Part shown: one piece after another, positions 47,399-58,283 of the stretch
How positions within the stretch are numbered: position 1 is the stretch's first letter
Layout: each line of letters opens with the position of its first letter
NCBI GenBank assembly: GCA_029747015.1
Contig: JAKOGI010000449.1
Coordinates: forward strand, 494,001-558,000
Direction of reading: 5' to 3'
DNA length: 64,000 bases
Source of the DNA: Carnegiea gigantea
Lineage: Eukaryota; Streptophyta; Magnoliopsida; Caryophyllales; Cactaceae
The notes under the pieces: model-generated
What the model was told of the DNA's origin: nothing
What the model saw: only the letters and a program-made list of their open reading frames with translations
Databases searched by the model: none
Program-made: the position numbers and the translations under genes

Positions 47399-48827
47399 TA
47401 TATATGTGTGTGTGTGTGTGTGTGTATAATTAATGGAAATTATATGGGGTTAATTCTAAATTTACTAAGAAAGTTAGTAAATTGCAAATACAAGTATAAA
47501 ACCCATCCTTAACCCAAGATCAAATGCGTTGTGCAATTATTCAAAGGATTATGTGTCCTTAAGCCAAGTTTCAAGCATCTCAATTGAGTTCATGTGATGA
47601 CAAAATAAGTGGACCAACCTAACACAAATCATTTGACAATGGTCTCATTTGTAAGCCCTAATATCAAAATATATCTTGAAAAATAAAAAAAGAAAGAAAA
47701 TAACAAAACTTTTATTTAGACCTCGATGTTGGTTTATAACTTCACGTTTGTTATATTTGGAGCTGGTAAATAGAAACCAGTTGGTTCAAGTCAAAATTTT
47801 CAATAATTGAATCAATGTTCTTTGATAGCTCGTTAGGTGATCATACATAAAAATTCAAAGATTTATCTTCGTGAGATTAACAACTTTATCTGGATTGGCT
47901 CAATGAGTTAAAACTAAAAAGCAACGGCAATATATGAGTATATGTCAATTAGCGTTATGTTTATGTGATTGTGAATGCTCGTTATCGAAACTCGAGACTT
48001 GGAATTTAATTGTCCAAAATTCAAATGAGTCACATTATTATGGGATCATATGCAACCATACATTCTTGAATATGATTTTGTAGAATTAAACATGTTATGA
48101 AGGTGATTTAGAATCATAAATTTTTTCCAAAATTTTTAACAGTAGTTACAGAATGATAATATAAATTTATAATCATAGCGCGCATTGTATTAAGTCATTA
48201 AGTGAATCAAATAGCAAAATAGGATTGCTAGATCCTAATAAGTTTAACAATTATTAATTACACTTATCTTTTGTTAATTCCTATTGTGACAAAATATTTT
48301 TTTCTCTTATACTTTTACTACATTTCTATCAAATTAACAACTTAAAACTATCAACTATTTTATTTTTTCCTCTTAAGTTTTTAATTGATTTCATTTGTAA
48401 CAATTCCCTCTTAAGTTGTTTTTCTTTTCCCAACTAAACTCAGCTAATTGAGTTTGAAAAATTCAAAATGCCCCCTAAAAGAGAAAATACTAATCCCCCC
48501 CCCCGAAAAAACTTACTACTTTTCGGGTAAAACTGAGTCGGGTAAGAATCGAATCGGTTTTTTAATCGGGTACGGTTTAATTTGGATTTTGGTTGTCCAT
48601 TTTCGGTTCACTTTGGCTCACTACAGATCGGGTTTGAATTGGGCCGGGTCATTTCAGGTGTGGGTCATTTCAGTTCATGCTACAATTCGGGTTTTGTTCG
48701 GTTATAGATCAATTTACTTCGGGTGTTATGGTCCAAATTGGTTCATCCCATTTCTAGTGTTAGTTCATGTATGGATTCGGGCCGTTCAGTTCAGGATTCA
48801 AATCTCGGGTTAGTTTTACCAGGTCTA
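46828..48827. mobile_element. 2.0 kb non-autonomous hAT element, deepest layer of the nest
   Basis: Termini are TAGACCTGGCAAATCTG and, on the minus strand, TAGACCTGGTAAAACTA. The 8 bp ATTATTAC is duplicated exactly (46820-46827 and 48828-48835). The left ~330 bp are a dense array of TTCGGGTCGGGT-like words, and the right ~300 bp carry related ones. The centre has a palindromic CA/TG microsatellite and AT-rich DNA. The 108-residue open frame in the left array is translated repeat, not a gene. No transposase. Confidence 0.9.
47357..47427. repeat. CA-TA-TG compound microsatellite (inverted)
   Basis: About 19 CA units are followed by ATATATAT and about 11 TG units. The two arms are complementary and could form a hairpin. 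Confidence 0.95.
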
Positions 48828-49363
48828 ATTATTACAAAGTAATATTATTTAAAGTCCGATGATATGTATTCATTTCATTAAGAATATAATGATATGACTT
48901 GCACATTTTAAATACTTGTCTTATTCTAAAATGATTTTCTTAAGACTAGATAATTGCTTCATGTCCACTTTCTAAAATTGCTTCATTTATAAGTTGTATA
49001 CGGTGTTATTCTATGTCCCCAAACCCCGCATAAGAGGGACTGAGATTTTGTTTGTATAGGATCTTATTTTATGGGAATGAATTTGGGATGCGATAATTAT
49101 ACGTCTCTCTAAATAATTCATTATAATGAAAAACTATCATTATTAAGGGAGAAACATAAAGAAAAATAAAAAGTAAGGATATAATATTCGGATTGAGTGG
49201 GCGAGTTCGGGTTCGAGTCGAGTTTGACCCAAAATTTTACAGGTTTTTCGGGGTTCGGTTTATTTCGGCTCGACTCGAGAAAATTGTGTGCAAACCCCAA
49301 AATTTTTGATGGGTTCAAGTCGTGATTTCGGGTCAGGTCTGTTTTTCTAAGTCTATCCTCAAC

Positions 49364-49484
49364 GCTCCCAAGTCAACATTGATGTAGGAGCACCTAGTCC
49401 TTGACCCAAAGTTAACATTTGCTTACTTGGTTTAAGACTCTTGCTTGTGACAGCAAGTCCAAGCTTGCAATCTGCTCCACATCA
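49364..49484 (-). repeat. Chromovirus-like 3' LTR, second part
   Basis: It matches 55053-55173: CAAGTCAACATTGA, GACCCAAA, GACAGCAAGTCCAAGCTT-like and the final CATCA. Confidence 0.88.
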
Positions 49485-49818
49485 AAGGGATTTCCCTCAA
49501 ATCTTTATTAAGTTTTTCATCATCTTCAAGGTACGGAGTGAGATTCCCAACATTAAAGGTTGTGGATATGTGCATGTCTCCTGGAAGCTTTATTTTATAG
49601 GCATTCTCTCGTGCCTTGTACCACCATGTATGGACAATCTCCTTTAGCCATAAGCTTGTTCTTCCTCCTTATTGGAAACCTTTATTTCCTCAAGTGCAAC
49701 CACACAAGATCTCCTAGCTTGTATTGCTTATTTACTTTCTCAATTTATGCCCTTACTTGCTCATATAGCCCCTTCATCTCTTAGCTCTTGTTTCAGCCTT
49801 AAAACTCAGCTTTGATTC
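49485..49818 (-). other. Chromovirus-like 3' end: polypurine tract region and pol tail
   Basis: On the minus strand GAGGGAAATCCCTT ends directly at the LTR and may be the polypurine tract. The rest shows no clear domain; short words resemble the degraded integrase C-terminus. Confidence 0.5.
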
Positions 49819-50430
49819 TTACGTAACAAGAATAAGATCAATGGGAGTAAGAGGGTTAAGCCCATGGCACACCTCAAACGGAGAATGAGAGGTGGTATAG
49901 GAAAGAGCCTGATTGTAAGCGAATTCGGCATGAGCAAGCTTGCCATCCCAATCTCTGAAACTCTTGCTCACCATAGCCCTTAGTAAGGTTGTGAGAGTTC
50001 TATTTGTTACCTCCATTTCTCCATCTGTTTGACAGTAGCAAGTAGTGCTAATGAGCAACTTAGTCCCTACTAGTCTCCATAGAGATCTCGAAAAGTGAGA
50101 TAGAAATTTGGTGTGCCTCTTTGAGACAATGGTTCTTGGAATACCATGTAGCCTCACAATTTCTTAGAAGAAGAGGTCTGCAATATAGGTAGCATCATCA
50201 CTCTTGTGGCAAGCAATGACGTGAGCCATCTTAGAGAATCGATCCACTATCACCATGATAGCATTTATTCCCCTTAGTGTCCTTAGGACGACCACCATGA
50301 AGTCCATGGTAATGTCAGCCCAAGGCCTTATAAGAACTGGAAGAGGAGTGCAGTGGCCTTGATGGAAGTGACTCTTAGCCATGTGGCAAGTGTTGCATCT
50401 TATGATCACCTTGTAAACATCTCCACTCAT
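49819..50430 (-). pseudogene. Integrase remnant of the chromovirus-like element
   Basis: Read on the minus strand: DITMDFMVVVLRTLRGINA, VIVDRFSKMAHVIACHKS, then after a stop VRLHGIPRTIVSKRHTKFLSHF. The expected S-D-R-D is S-K-R-H, so a catalytic aspartate is lost. QTDGEMEVTNRTL and FAYNQALSYTTSHSPFEV follow. A CNTCHMAK half of the zinc motif is visible near 50385-50405. Confidence 0.88.
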
Positions 50431-50578
50431 CTTAAGCCAATAAAAATGATCCTTGAGTATCTTAAGTGTCTTATTAATGCCAAAATGATCAACTAAGGCT
50501 TCTCTATGAGCCTCCTTAAAAATTAAGTCCCTTAGAGGACTTTTGGAGATGCAAAGGTTATTTCATTTGAGGAGGAAA

Positions 50579-51840
50579 TCATCTTGTAGAGGTAGAGGGA
50601 TCCTCTATAACTTCCTTGAAGCCTTCATCCTCTTTGTGTATAGCTTTAATGGAGTGGAATCCAAGCACCTTAGCCTCAAGGACCGAGAGGAGAGCATACC
50701 TCCTTGACAATGCATCAGCCATGATATTCTCTTTCCCACTCTTATGCTTGTATGAGAAGGTGAAACATTGAGGGAATTCAACCCACTTGGCATGCCTAGT
50801 GTTCAACTTGTGTTGCCCATTGATGTAGGACAAAGCTTTGTGATCCAAATGGAGCACTAAGGACTTTAGAAGCTAGGGGCGCTTGGCTTGGGTAAGAACT
50901 GCTCTAATTCTAATGCGACTAGCATTACACTCAACTTCAAATAGAAGATTGAAGTTGGGAAGAACTAAGATAGGATTCAAACACAGCCTATCCTTTATTG
51001 TCTTAAAGGCCCTTTAGGCAACCTTTATCCTCTCAAAGCTTTCTTTCTTCATGCATTCAGTTAAGGGATCTATAATGGAGCAAAAGTATATATTTGATGA
51101 ACCGGTGGTAGATAGAGGTGAACCCATAGAAACTTTGAACTTCCGTGATAGAGGTGAGAGTAGGCCAACTCTTGATAGCCTCAACCTTAGATTCATCAAC
51201 TTGAATTCCCTAACTAGATACAACATAGCCAAGAAGACACCTTGAGGAGTGAAACATTCACATTTCTCAAACTTAGCATATAACTTTTGCTATTTTAACA
51301 CTTGGAACACTTCAAAAAGATATTTTACATGAGATGCCTCACCACAGCTAAACACCAAGATATCATCAAAGTACACCACCACAAATTTCATAATCAATTA
51401 TCTTAGGATCTCATTCATAAGCCTCATGAAGGTACTAGGAGAATTAGATAGACCAAAAGACATCACAAGCCACTCATACAACCCATATTTGGTCTTAAAA
51501 GGGGTCTTCCATTCATCTCCTTCCTTCATCCTAATTTATTGGTAGCCACTCCGAAGGTCAATTTGGAAAAGACCTTGGACCTATATAACTCATCAAGCAT
51601 ACAATCCAATTGAGGAATAGGAACTCACTACTTGATGTAATTGTTTATAGCCTTAGGATAGACACACATACACCGAGTGCCATCCTTCTTAGGTACAAAA
51701 GGGCAGGGACTAAACATGGATTCATAGCTTTCCCTAATGTGCCCACGGTTAAGTAACTCTTGGACTTGGCATTGAAACTCTTTGGACTCATTAGGATTGC
51801 ACCTATAGGTCAAGATTATCTCACAAAGGAGCACCCGGTA
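50579..51840 (-). pseudogene. Reverse transcriptase and RNase H remnant of the chromovirus-like element
   Basis: Reverse transcriptase begins near 51830 with YRCNPNESKEFQCQVQELL, then VPKKDGTRCMCVYPKAINN. The part holding the active-site aspartates is scrambled by stops and frame changes (51250-51620). SITEVQSFYGFTSIYHRFIK marks the connection. RNase H includes [33 protein letters not shown] and [16 protein letters not shown] (about 50640-50850). Confidence 0.88.
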
Positions 51841-52450
51841 GGATATTAATTTGATGCTTAATTCCCCTCAAAGGAGGGAACCCCTGGTATAAATCATTGA
51901 AAAACACACCCACAAACTCTCTCAAGAGTGATTGAGCTGAGGGATGCATGGGTTTCACTTCCTCACATGTGCTTGATTCTACCATAAGTAAGGTAAATAA
52001 AGGCTTTCTCTTACTAGTGACTCTTCCCACTCGTGTTTCACTCATAACTAGGCTTTTCTCACTTCCCTTCCCTGGTTTAAATTTGGGGGGCTTATATAAG
52101 GGTAATGGGGTCAAAGTAAGATTGCGACCCTTGTGTTTGAATGCATATATATTGGCATGCCTATCCTGAATCACACGATTATCAAATAACTAAGTCCTAC
52201 CAAGTAACAAGTGACATGCATCCATTAGAAGGACATCACATAATACCTCACCATAATATAGACTAAATAAAAATGTAATAAGAGCCCATTAGAAGTGACT
52301 ACCTCACTTCCTTGCTTGAGCCATTGGAGAGAACAAGGGGTGGGATGCACCTTGGTGGGTAATTAAAGCTTGTCAGTAACTGTTGTGTAAACTACATTGG
52401 TGCAACTTCCTCCATCAATAATAAGCTCACACACCTTACCTCCAATAGTG
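51821..52450 (-). pseudogene. Protease remnant of the chromovirus-like element
   Basis: ELIIDGGSCTNVVYTT near 52390-52436 is the active-site loop (D-G-G type, aspartate present). TKVHPTPCSLQWLKQGSEV and MHVTCYLVG follow, and IQDRHANIYAFKHKGRNLTL after a frame change. PPLRGIKHQINILPGA at about 51830-51880 is the usual link into reverse transcriptase. Confidence 0.8.
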
Positions 52451-52789
52451 CATTAGGTATGAAAGATTTTATCCCTTTGGCTTGGTTAACAAGGAGCCTC
52501 TTGAACATAGAGCGCTCTTCGAATTACCAAGAGTTCACCCACATTCGGAGTGACCAAAATTTGATCCTCATTTTTGACTTTCTCTTCACTGATTGTTTCC
52601 TCAATTGCTTGGATTTCTTCCACTTCTCTAATGGTGAGAGTTCTGCAGTTGGGATAATCTACTTAGAAATGTCTATAACCATGGTATTTGAGCACTTCTT
52701 ACCCTCTACCTCTTTGGTGGTTCACTAGGAACCCTTCTACCCTTGTCAAGGGCTTTGATGGGTGTAGGTTAGTGTTAACTTTGTTGTGG

Positions 52790-53640
52790 GAGGAGTAACC
52801 CCTGGGGGTGCTTTGAGGATGAATAGAAGTGGTTTGAAAGGGTTTTTTAAAGTTGCTTTTCAACTTTGATAGTTAGGTGGCACACATCATCAAAACATAA
52901 GTAAGGTTATAGATCCACCTTGTTAGCAATGCTAGGAGATAACCCTTAATTAACCTAGCAATCTTGAGTTTGGGTTATTCATCCAAGCCAACCCTCATTT
53001 AAAGTTGTTTAAACTCGCTAATGTACTTTGCACGTTTAGATTCTCTTGGTTTAGAGAGGTAATCTTGAGGTAGAATTCTTGCTTGTAAGACGGGGTGGTA
53101 GGAATCTCTTGTCAATATGCTTTTTGAGCTTGGACCAAGTTTAAGGCTTGGATTTGGCTTTGCTAGCCCTACTCATCTTCAGGTGCTCATACAATCGTGA
53201 AGCATATGCCTTTAATGTAGGAATGACCAACCTGAAGAACTTTTCATGATTATACACTTTGAGTTCCAAGATCCTTTCAATGGCTTGAGTTCAATCAGGG
53301 TAGTTCTTTGGTTTAAGATTGTCATCAAATTTTGGTGCTTCAACTTTGAGACCCATAAGGTCATCCCTTGGATGCCTTATTCTTCTAGGCCCTTCTTCCT
53401 CATCATGAAAGTCTTCATGAGAGGAAGAATATGCGATGTTAATAGGATTAACATCATAGCCTCGACGATAAGGTTTTCGTTGTGAGGGTCCTCTCGCTTA
53501 TCTAAGCTCTTTAATTGGCTTCCTTGCTTGCTCTTGAAGATAAATAATGGCCATATCTCTCTTCATCTCATGGGCTTGATTAGAAGGAATGCCCTTGGAC
53601 GGAGAAGCATATCCCTTATTGGCTATGGTTGGTAGCAGTT
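52790..53640 (-). pseudogene. Gag remnant of the chromovirus-like element
   Basis: Fragments on the minus strand include RDMAIIYLQEQARK, PRRIRHPRDDLMGLKVEAP, FDDNLKPKNYPD and ILELKVYNHEKFFRLVIPTLKAYA-like residues. These follow the layout of gag in this lineage (charged N-terminus, then the capsid 'P-x-F...Y-x-W' part). Stops break it, and a zinc knuckle was not clearly found. Confidence 0.65.
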
Positions 53641-54101
53641 TATACTATAAAAAGAGGGAAAAGGACGAACATAAAGGGAAGCACGGACGTGCTAGAGGCG
53701 GCACGGACAAGAAAATGAGAAGCTTGGGGTGGCACAATTGTGCCTAAGGATACGAGGTGGCTGTGCTAAATCTCTGATTTTTTTTTTTTTGGGGTGTGTG
53801 CAAGAGGGTGGTGCTGTCGTGCTAAGCAACACGGGTAGACTATGCCAAATTTTTGCCCGAGTGATTTTTTGATGAACTCTTTCTGAAGGATTTTTATGGA
53901 GTTTTAGGGATGTGTTTGAGTTAGGAATTGTCTTTCGACTATAATTAGGGTTCTTTGCAAACTAAGTAAGACTAAGTAAGACATTCAGAGAGGGAGAACT
54001 AAAGACAAAAATAGGATAGAAAGGAATAGAATTTAAGTAAATCGAAACACTAAGATTGATGAATTTATTGCTTAACAAGATGAACGAACATTTTGCTCTA
54101 A

Positions 54102-54117
54102 TACTAGATGACCCATA
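54102..54117 (-). other. Primer binding site of the chromovirus-like element
   Basis: TAGTATTAGAGCAAAA reads on the minus strand just after the 5' LTR. It differs by two transitions over the first 12 bases from TGGTATCAGAGC, the initiator-methionine tRNA site. The stretch 53641-54101 next to it is leader sequence without a gene. Confidence 0.72.
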
Positions 54118-54118
54118 G

Positions 54119-55173
54119 GTGACTTCCTTTGACCAAATAAAGGGTATGAACCCTTGAGGATGAGCACCAAATGTTGATGCAGATCAATCTTCCACAAGAT
54201 AGAGAAAAATTCCAAATCTTCTAGTGATTGATTCAAAGTTGAGAATATTTGAACAAAAGAGATAAATCGCCCCACCCTTTAATCCTCTGAAGCCCGGACA
54301 CCAAGGATTAAATTAGAAGAATGAACTCAATTTCACCACATTCCTTAGAGAAATAAGGAAATTTGAGATTTTGAGAAAATACTAAGCATCGAGCTCTTAT
54401 TAGAAAAATGCTAAGTATCAAACTCTTAAATCATTAATCCAAGTCAGAGAAATATTACAAGGATTAAGCAAATAAATAGGAGAATACCCCATTTCCCAAG
54501 TCATGTACTAACCTGTAGGATTATAAGGAAATTAACCAATGAAATCCTAATTAGTTGTGCATTTTTAAAGGGGTTATCTAGAATATAGTTGACCTGAAAT
54601 TTGACTGCATTTAGTGCTAGATTGAATGAGTCATAGGGAGATTTTCCTATGGTAGCTCCTAGAGGCATCCACCAGCTATCCAAGAAATATTAGCTATTAA
54701 TTAATCCACTGGTTTGCACAATTAAGTCCTTAATAAAAAATGTACAATTTAAGACCCTGGCTTGACCCACGCTTGGTTTTCACCCCATATCTTCCTTAAT
54801 ACTTAGAACCTGGAGATTTTCTATTGCATAATGGAAACTATGCATTCGAGGCTATCTGTACATATATAACTTGTCTGAGTCGGAGCCCGTTTTCCCTTCC
54901 AAAATAGAGTTAGAAATGAAATAAGATGTTCTACATAGAAAATTGAAAAAACGTTATTGAGGTGGTTTTGGAGGATAAAGTATCCGAACTCTTTATTCGA
55001 GGCTACTAATTGCCCAACCACCTTTCTTAAGTTTACTTGGACCTCTTCAAGGGTCGCAAGTCAACATTGACCTAGGAGGACCTAGCCTTTGACCCAAATT
55101 CAACATTGAGCCTACTTAGTTCAAGAGCCTTGCCTGTGATGGTAAGTCCAAGCTTAGAGTTTGCTGCGCATCA
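54119..55173 (-). repeat. Chromovirus-like 5' LTR
   Basis: This intact 1055 bp copy runs from TGACCCATAGG to GCGCATCA. It pairs with the two pieces at 45214-46159 and 49364-49484. Confidence 0.9.
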
Positions 55174-55178
55174 AAATT

Positions 55179-55902
55179 GTTACAATAGGTAGGGATGAAA
55201 CCAACTAAATATTGCATATTTCCCAATCTATAATCTAAAAAATTCAATAAAAGAAGTAAAGAGAAGGCAGAGAACGTTAAAAAATGCACCCTTAAGAGAA
55301 CCCTACTTGGATCTTCTAGGAATCCAGTAGAAGACACTTTATGTAACTAATGTGATTTCTCTCCCCTAACACTGTCTCTCCCTTTTAGTAAAGGGATTCT
55401 AAATCTCTCTTTTTTTCCGCTAGCTTTGTGCCATTATCAATGGTTTTCTACCGTGCCCTCAACTAAGGGGTTAGTTCTTCTTTTATAGCTGTTAAAGAGG
55501 CTACATGAATCAGCCTAGGGAAGGGAGACCTAATCTTATTCTGGTTAAGTTTTATCTAAATCAGACTACCTTAGTAGACTAGAACCCTAATTAATTAACC
55601 AAAAAATATTTAAATTAGGTACGGAGATGTAGCTTGAGTTAAGGTCTGCCTGATTTAGCCTAATGAGAATAGCTCTCAGCTAAAAGGAGAACTAGAACTT
55701 GAACGGGCTCTTGTTCTGGGGAATACAACTAGGTTCACCTAGAGACCAGCCCGTTGGGCTAGTTCCTCGCGTGGCCTTGGCCTATCTTGATTTTCCTCCT
55801 ATTTATTTTCATGCTTTCGTTCTGCTAGGCCCTTAAGCATTCAAATTGGGATATCAATTTTATCATCAGGCTCATTAAAATAAGATGCCTAAGGCATCTA
55901 TA
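55179..55902 (-). repeat. Tat 5' LTR, second part
   Basis: This continues the Tat LTR after the chromovirus-like insertion and matches 18866-19390 plus 30516-30676. It ends CTATA followed by the AGGGT duplication. Confidence 0.88.
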
Positions 55903-56022
55903 AGGGTACAAATATAAGGTTATAAACTTATAGGGTCTCACACAATTACAAGTTGAGATCTAACTCATATTAACTTGATTGGTTGTCTCTTGCACACATG
56001 GTATGAAACATGTTCTACAACA
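55903..56022 (-). repeat. Remaining 5' part of the second Copia LTR
   Basis: This ends CTACAACA and is followed at 56023-56036 by a pyrimidine run that reads as a purine tract on the minus strand (AGAAAAAGGAGAAA). That is the expected polypurine tract beside a Copia 3' LTR. The region 56037-56270 holds no recognisable coding sequence. Confidence 0.5.
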
Positions 56023-56270
56023 TTTCTCCTTTTTCTATGGGCTGTATGTCCTTTTTGGCTCTCTGACCATATGGTTGCACATATGATATTTGGACACATC
56101 ATTGTCCAAACTAAGTTCCTAAATACACTCATTGAGATGAGCTCACATCCAGCCTCCCTCAAGTATACTAGGTAAAATTTATTTTTGCTCACATGTTATA
56201 ATGACCTTTTATCATTATAAAGGGGACATTCGTGATTTCAAGTTGTTCTCACTTTAGCTTTATAATATAC

Positions 56271-56770
56271 TTAAAATTTCGTCTCATGTCCCATTGGTTC
56301 TATTATTAATGGCGGCAATTGCTGTTGAGAGTGCCACAATGATGTCAACGAAATAGCCCCATGCATTGCTATTGAGAGTGCCATAAATTCAACGTCCATT
56401 GTGAATAAGATTATACGTATTTGCTTCTTGCTACTCCATGACGCAGCACCAGTGCTGAGCAAGAACACATATCTTGAGGAATATTTTATATCATCTAAAT
56501 CTCCTACGTAGTCAGCATCAGTCCATCCCTTTTGGTGTAGATCATTGCATTGATAGAATAGCGCATAATCAAAAGTTCCCTTCATATTGATATCTACTAA
56601 CTAAGCCAACAACGAAACATATATCTGGTCTAGTGCATAACATAATATATAGTAGACTACCAACCATACTGGCACAAAGGATTTTGCTCATTTGTGCTTT
56701 TCCTTCTTGAGGTTTAGGACACATTCTATTGCTTAAGGCTTCGCCTTCACTGATAGAAGTATCAACAATG
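56271..56770 (-). pseudogene. Copia reverse transcriptase / RNase H remnant (second Copia)
   Basis: The minus strand shows MCPKPQEGKAQMSKI, GSLLYIMLCTRPDICFVVG and, in a second open stretch, GWTDADYVGDLDDIKYSSR, YVFLLSTGAASWSSKKQ and DVEFMALSIAMHGA. These are the connection and RNase H parts of Copia pol. It is truncated upstream near 56770. Confidence 0.9.
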
Positions 56771-56790
56771 AGTTATTATCTGCCAGTCAG

Positions 56791-57596
56791 AGAACCCTTG
56801 TGGCCAGGGCTGGCGCTGCCCCCTTGCAACCATCGGACGACTCAGCCTAAATGTGGGGTCAAATGACGTGCCGATGGCCCTTGGTAGTTGATCCTTATGG
56901 AAGCCTTAGGTCCTCATTTTCTTATCTTGTGTTGGTCTGTCTTTCTCTACTGTGCTCTTTTTTTAATACCTAGACCTCGGACTCTGAGCAGGGGCTTGTT
57001 CCTAATATGCATGGGTGGTTTTCGATGCTATATGAAGGTGCCCAAAATACCTTATACCCCTATTATAAAAGGGCTTCAAGGAGCTGCAAAATGATTCACC
57101 TCACTCACCAACTTTTCCAATACCCCTCTCCTCATTAAGAAAACTTTCATCATGATTTTCCCCTATTACCTGAATAATGAGGAGATAGCTAACCATATGT
57201 GGGAAGCTTTCAAATGGTGGCAAAGGAATGCCTTATCGGCTTCGCGTCCATTGTCCGATGATTATCAGGATCCCTGCGAGCACTTCATCAGCAGGCAAGC
57301 TGAGGCGGCCGCGCAGAATTTTTGTGCTCCTAAGCTCATTCAAGCCACCTTTTATGCGATGGTGGCAATGATGCACTGGAGTTTGGCGTACTTACAAGGA
57401 ATATGGCCTAAGTCCTTAAAATACCGTTGACAAACCTCCGCTAGTACACCTTCGAGAAGTGGCTCATAGTCTGCAGGCACCAACCATTGCTCCAGCAGCA
57501 GGCTTAGACTCCTTCGGCAGCCGTGAAGTTAGTGTGCGGTCTAATGATACCTTGGCAGCCTCCAGCTACGAGGCGGTCAATAACGTTTTTTGAATT
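56791..57596. other. Unassigned region with one short open frame
   Basis: A 92-residue open frame at 57152-57430 (plus) begins MIFPYYLNNEEIANHMWEAF and includes LIQATFYAMVAMMHWSLAYL. I do not recognise a domain. Flanking frames contain fragments without clear family. It may be a scrap of another retroelement; it is not supported as a gene. Confidence 0.4.
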
Positions 57597-57600
57597 ACAT

Positions 57601-57632
<32 letters not shown>

Positions 57633-57824
57633 GTATGTATGTATGTAGATATGTACATATATATATATATATATACACATATAGATATATATACACACAC
57701 ACACACACACATAACACACACACACACACACACACAATATATATATATGCACACACACACATATATATATATGTACATACATATATATATATGTACACAC
57801 ATATATATATATATATAATATATA

Positions 57825-57879
<55 letters not shown>

Positions 57880-57931
57880 ATATATATGTGTGTGTGTATA
57901 TATATAATATATATATTATGTATATACATAC

Positions 57932-57975
<44 letters not shown>

Positions 57976-58032
57976 GTATATATATATGCATTATATAATA
58001 TATGTATATATATATGTGTGTGTGTGTGTGTA

Positions 58033-58065
<33 letters not shown>

Positions 58066-58087
58066 CTCTGTGTGTGTGTGTGTGTAT

Positions 58088-58123
<36 letters not shown>

Positions 58124-58124
58124 C

Positions 58125-58182
<58 letters not shown>

Positions 58183-58190
58183 CATATATA
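57597..58190. repeat. Compound microsatellite (TA, CA, TG, GA)
   Basis: About 590 bp of alternating TA, CA/TG and related repeats ends in a ~50 bp GA run (58131-58180) and TACATATATA. Complementary CA and TG tracts alternate, so strong secondary structure is expected. Long 'open frames' here on both strands (IYIYIY / CVCVCV) are translated repeat only. Confidence 0.97.
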
Positions 58191-58249
58191 GGGAACTACT
58201 CCAGTAGAATAAGGCTTTCCATAGGATGAGTAAGATGAAGCGATGTCAG

Positions 58250-58270
58250 CCGTTGGATCGAGATCAACGG
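58250..58270. repeat. Short inverted repeat near the element's left end
   Basis: CCGTTGGATC and GATCAACGG face each other across two bases, forming a hairpin or dimer-binding site with one bulged base. It lies 60 bp inside the presumed left end. Confidence 0.7.
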
Positions 58271-58283
58271 ATGCGATCTAATG

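Larger units (their letters stand above)
46160..49355. mobile_element. hAT-type non-autonomous element inside the chromovirus LTR
   Basis: The LTR sequence stops at TCCTCGAG (46152-46159) and resumes at TCCTCAAC (49356-49363), an 8 bp duplication with two differences. The insert starts TAGACCCATCAG and, from the other side, TAGACTTAGAAAAACAGACC. Both ends carry subterminal TCGGGT/ATTTCGGGT words. No transposase. About 1.2 kb after removing the nested copy at 46828-48827. Confidence 0.75.
45214..55173 (-). mobile_element. Ty3/Gypsy chromovirus-like retrotransposon (Reina-like), dead
   Basis: It begins TGATCCGTAAG at 45214 and ends GCGCATCA at 55173, flanked by an exact AAATT duplication (45209-45213 and 55174-55178). 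It lies inside the Tat 5' LTR; the uninterrupted Tat LTR at 18840-18880 reads across the site. LTRs are about 1055 bp. Pol order is protease, reverse transcriptase, RNase H, integrase. RNase H and integrase wording ([26 protein letters not shown]) matches the Reina/Galadriel-type plant chromoviruses. Its 3' LTR is split by nested hAT elements. Confidence 0.9.
18072..55902 (-). mobile_element. Ty3/Gypsy Tat-lineage retrotransposon, interrupted by two other LTR elements
   Basis: Edges are TGTAAGG at 18072 and CTATA at 55902, with an exact AGGGT duplication at 18067-18071 and 55903-55907. Minus-strand order: 5' LTR, primer site, gag, protease, reverse transcriptase, RNase H, an archaeal-type second RNase H, integrase, then a long 3' region. 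The second RNase H, the integrase C-terminus and the TGGAGACTCCACTGG primer site point to the Tat (Ogre-like) lineage. Subtracting the two nested elements leaves about 16.7 kb. The 3' region holds antisense plant-mobile-domain pseudogenes and a minisatellite. All coding parts are decayed. Confidence 0.9.
17337..56790 (-). mobile_element. Second Copia element, truncated host of the nest
   Basis: A Copia LTR piece lies at about 17337-18071 and resumes at 55903-56022. After it come a polypurine-like tract and a minus-strand reverse transcriptase/RNase H remnant (56271-56770). If the Tat insertion is removed, the sequence runs on from GTCATAAGGGT to ACAAATATAAGG, consistent with one original LTR. 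The left edge TGTAGTGG at 17337 is a guess; the right edge CTACAACA at 56022 is better supported. The rest of pol, gag and the 5' LTR are missing beyond about 56790. Confidence 0.5.

Noticed and set aside
57152..57430. 92-residue open frame as a host gene.
   Set aside because: There is no recognised domain and no start or splice context, and the flanking DNA is retroelement debris; kept only as an unassigned note.
57504..58191. Long open frames on both strands of the microsatellite (about 60-150 residues of I/Y/C/V/H/T).
   Set aside because: They are direct translations of dinucleotide repeats, open in several frames at once, with no domain.
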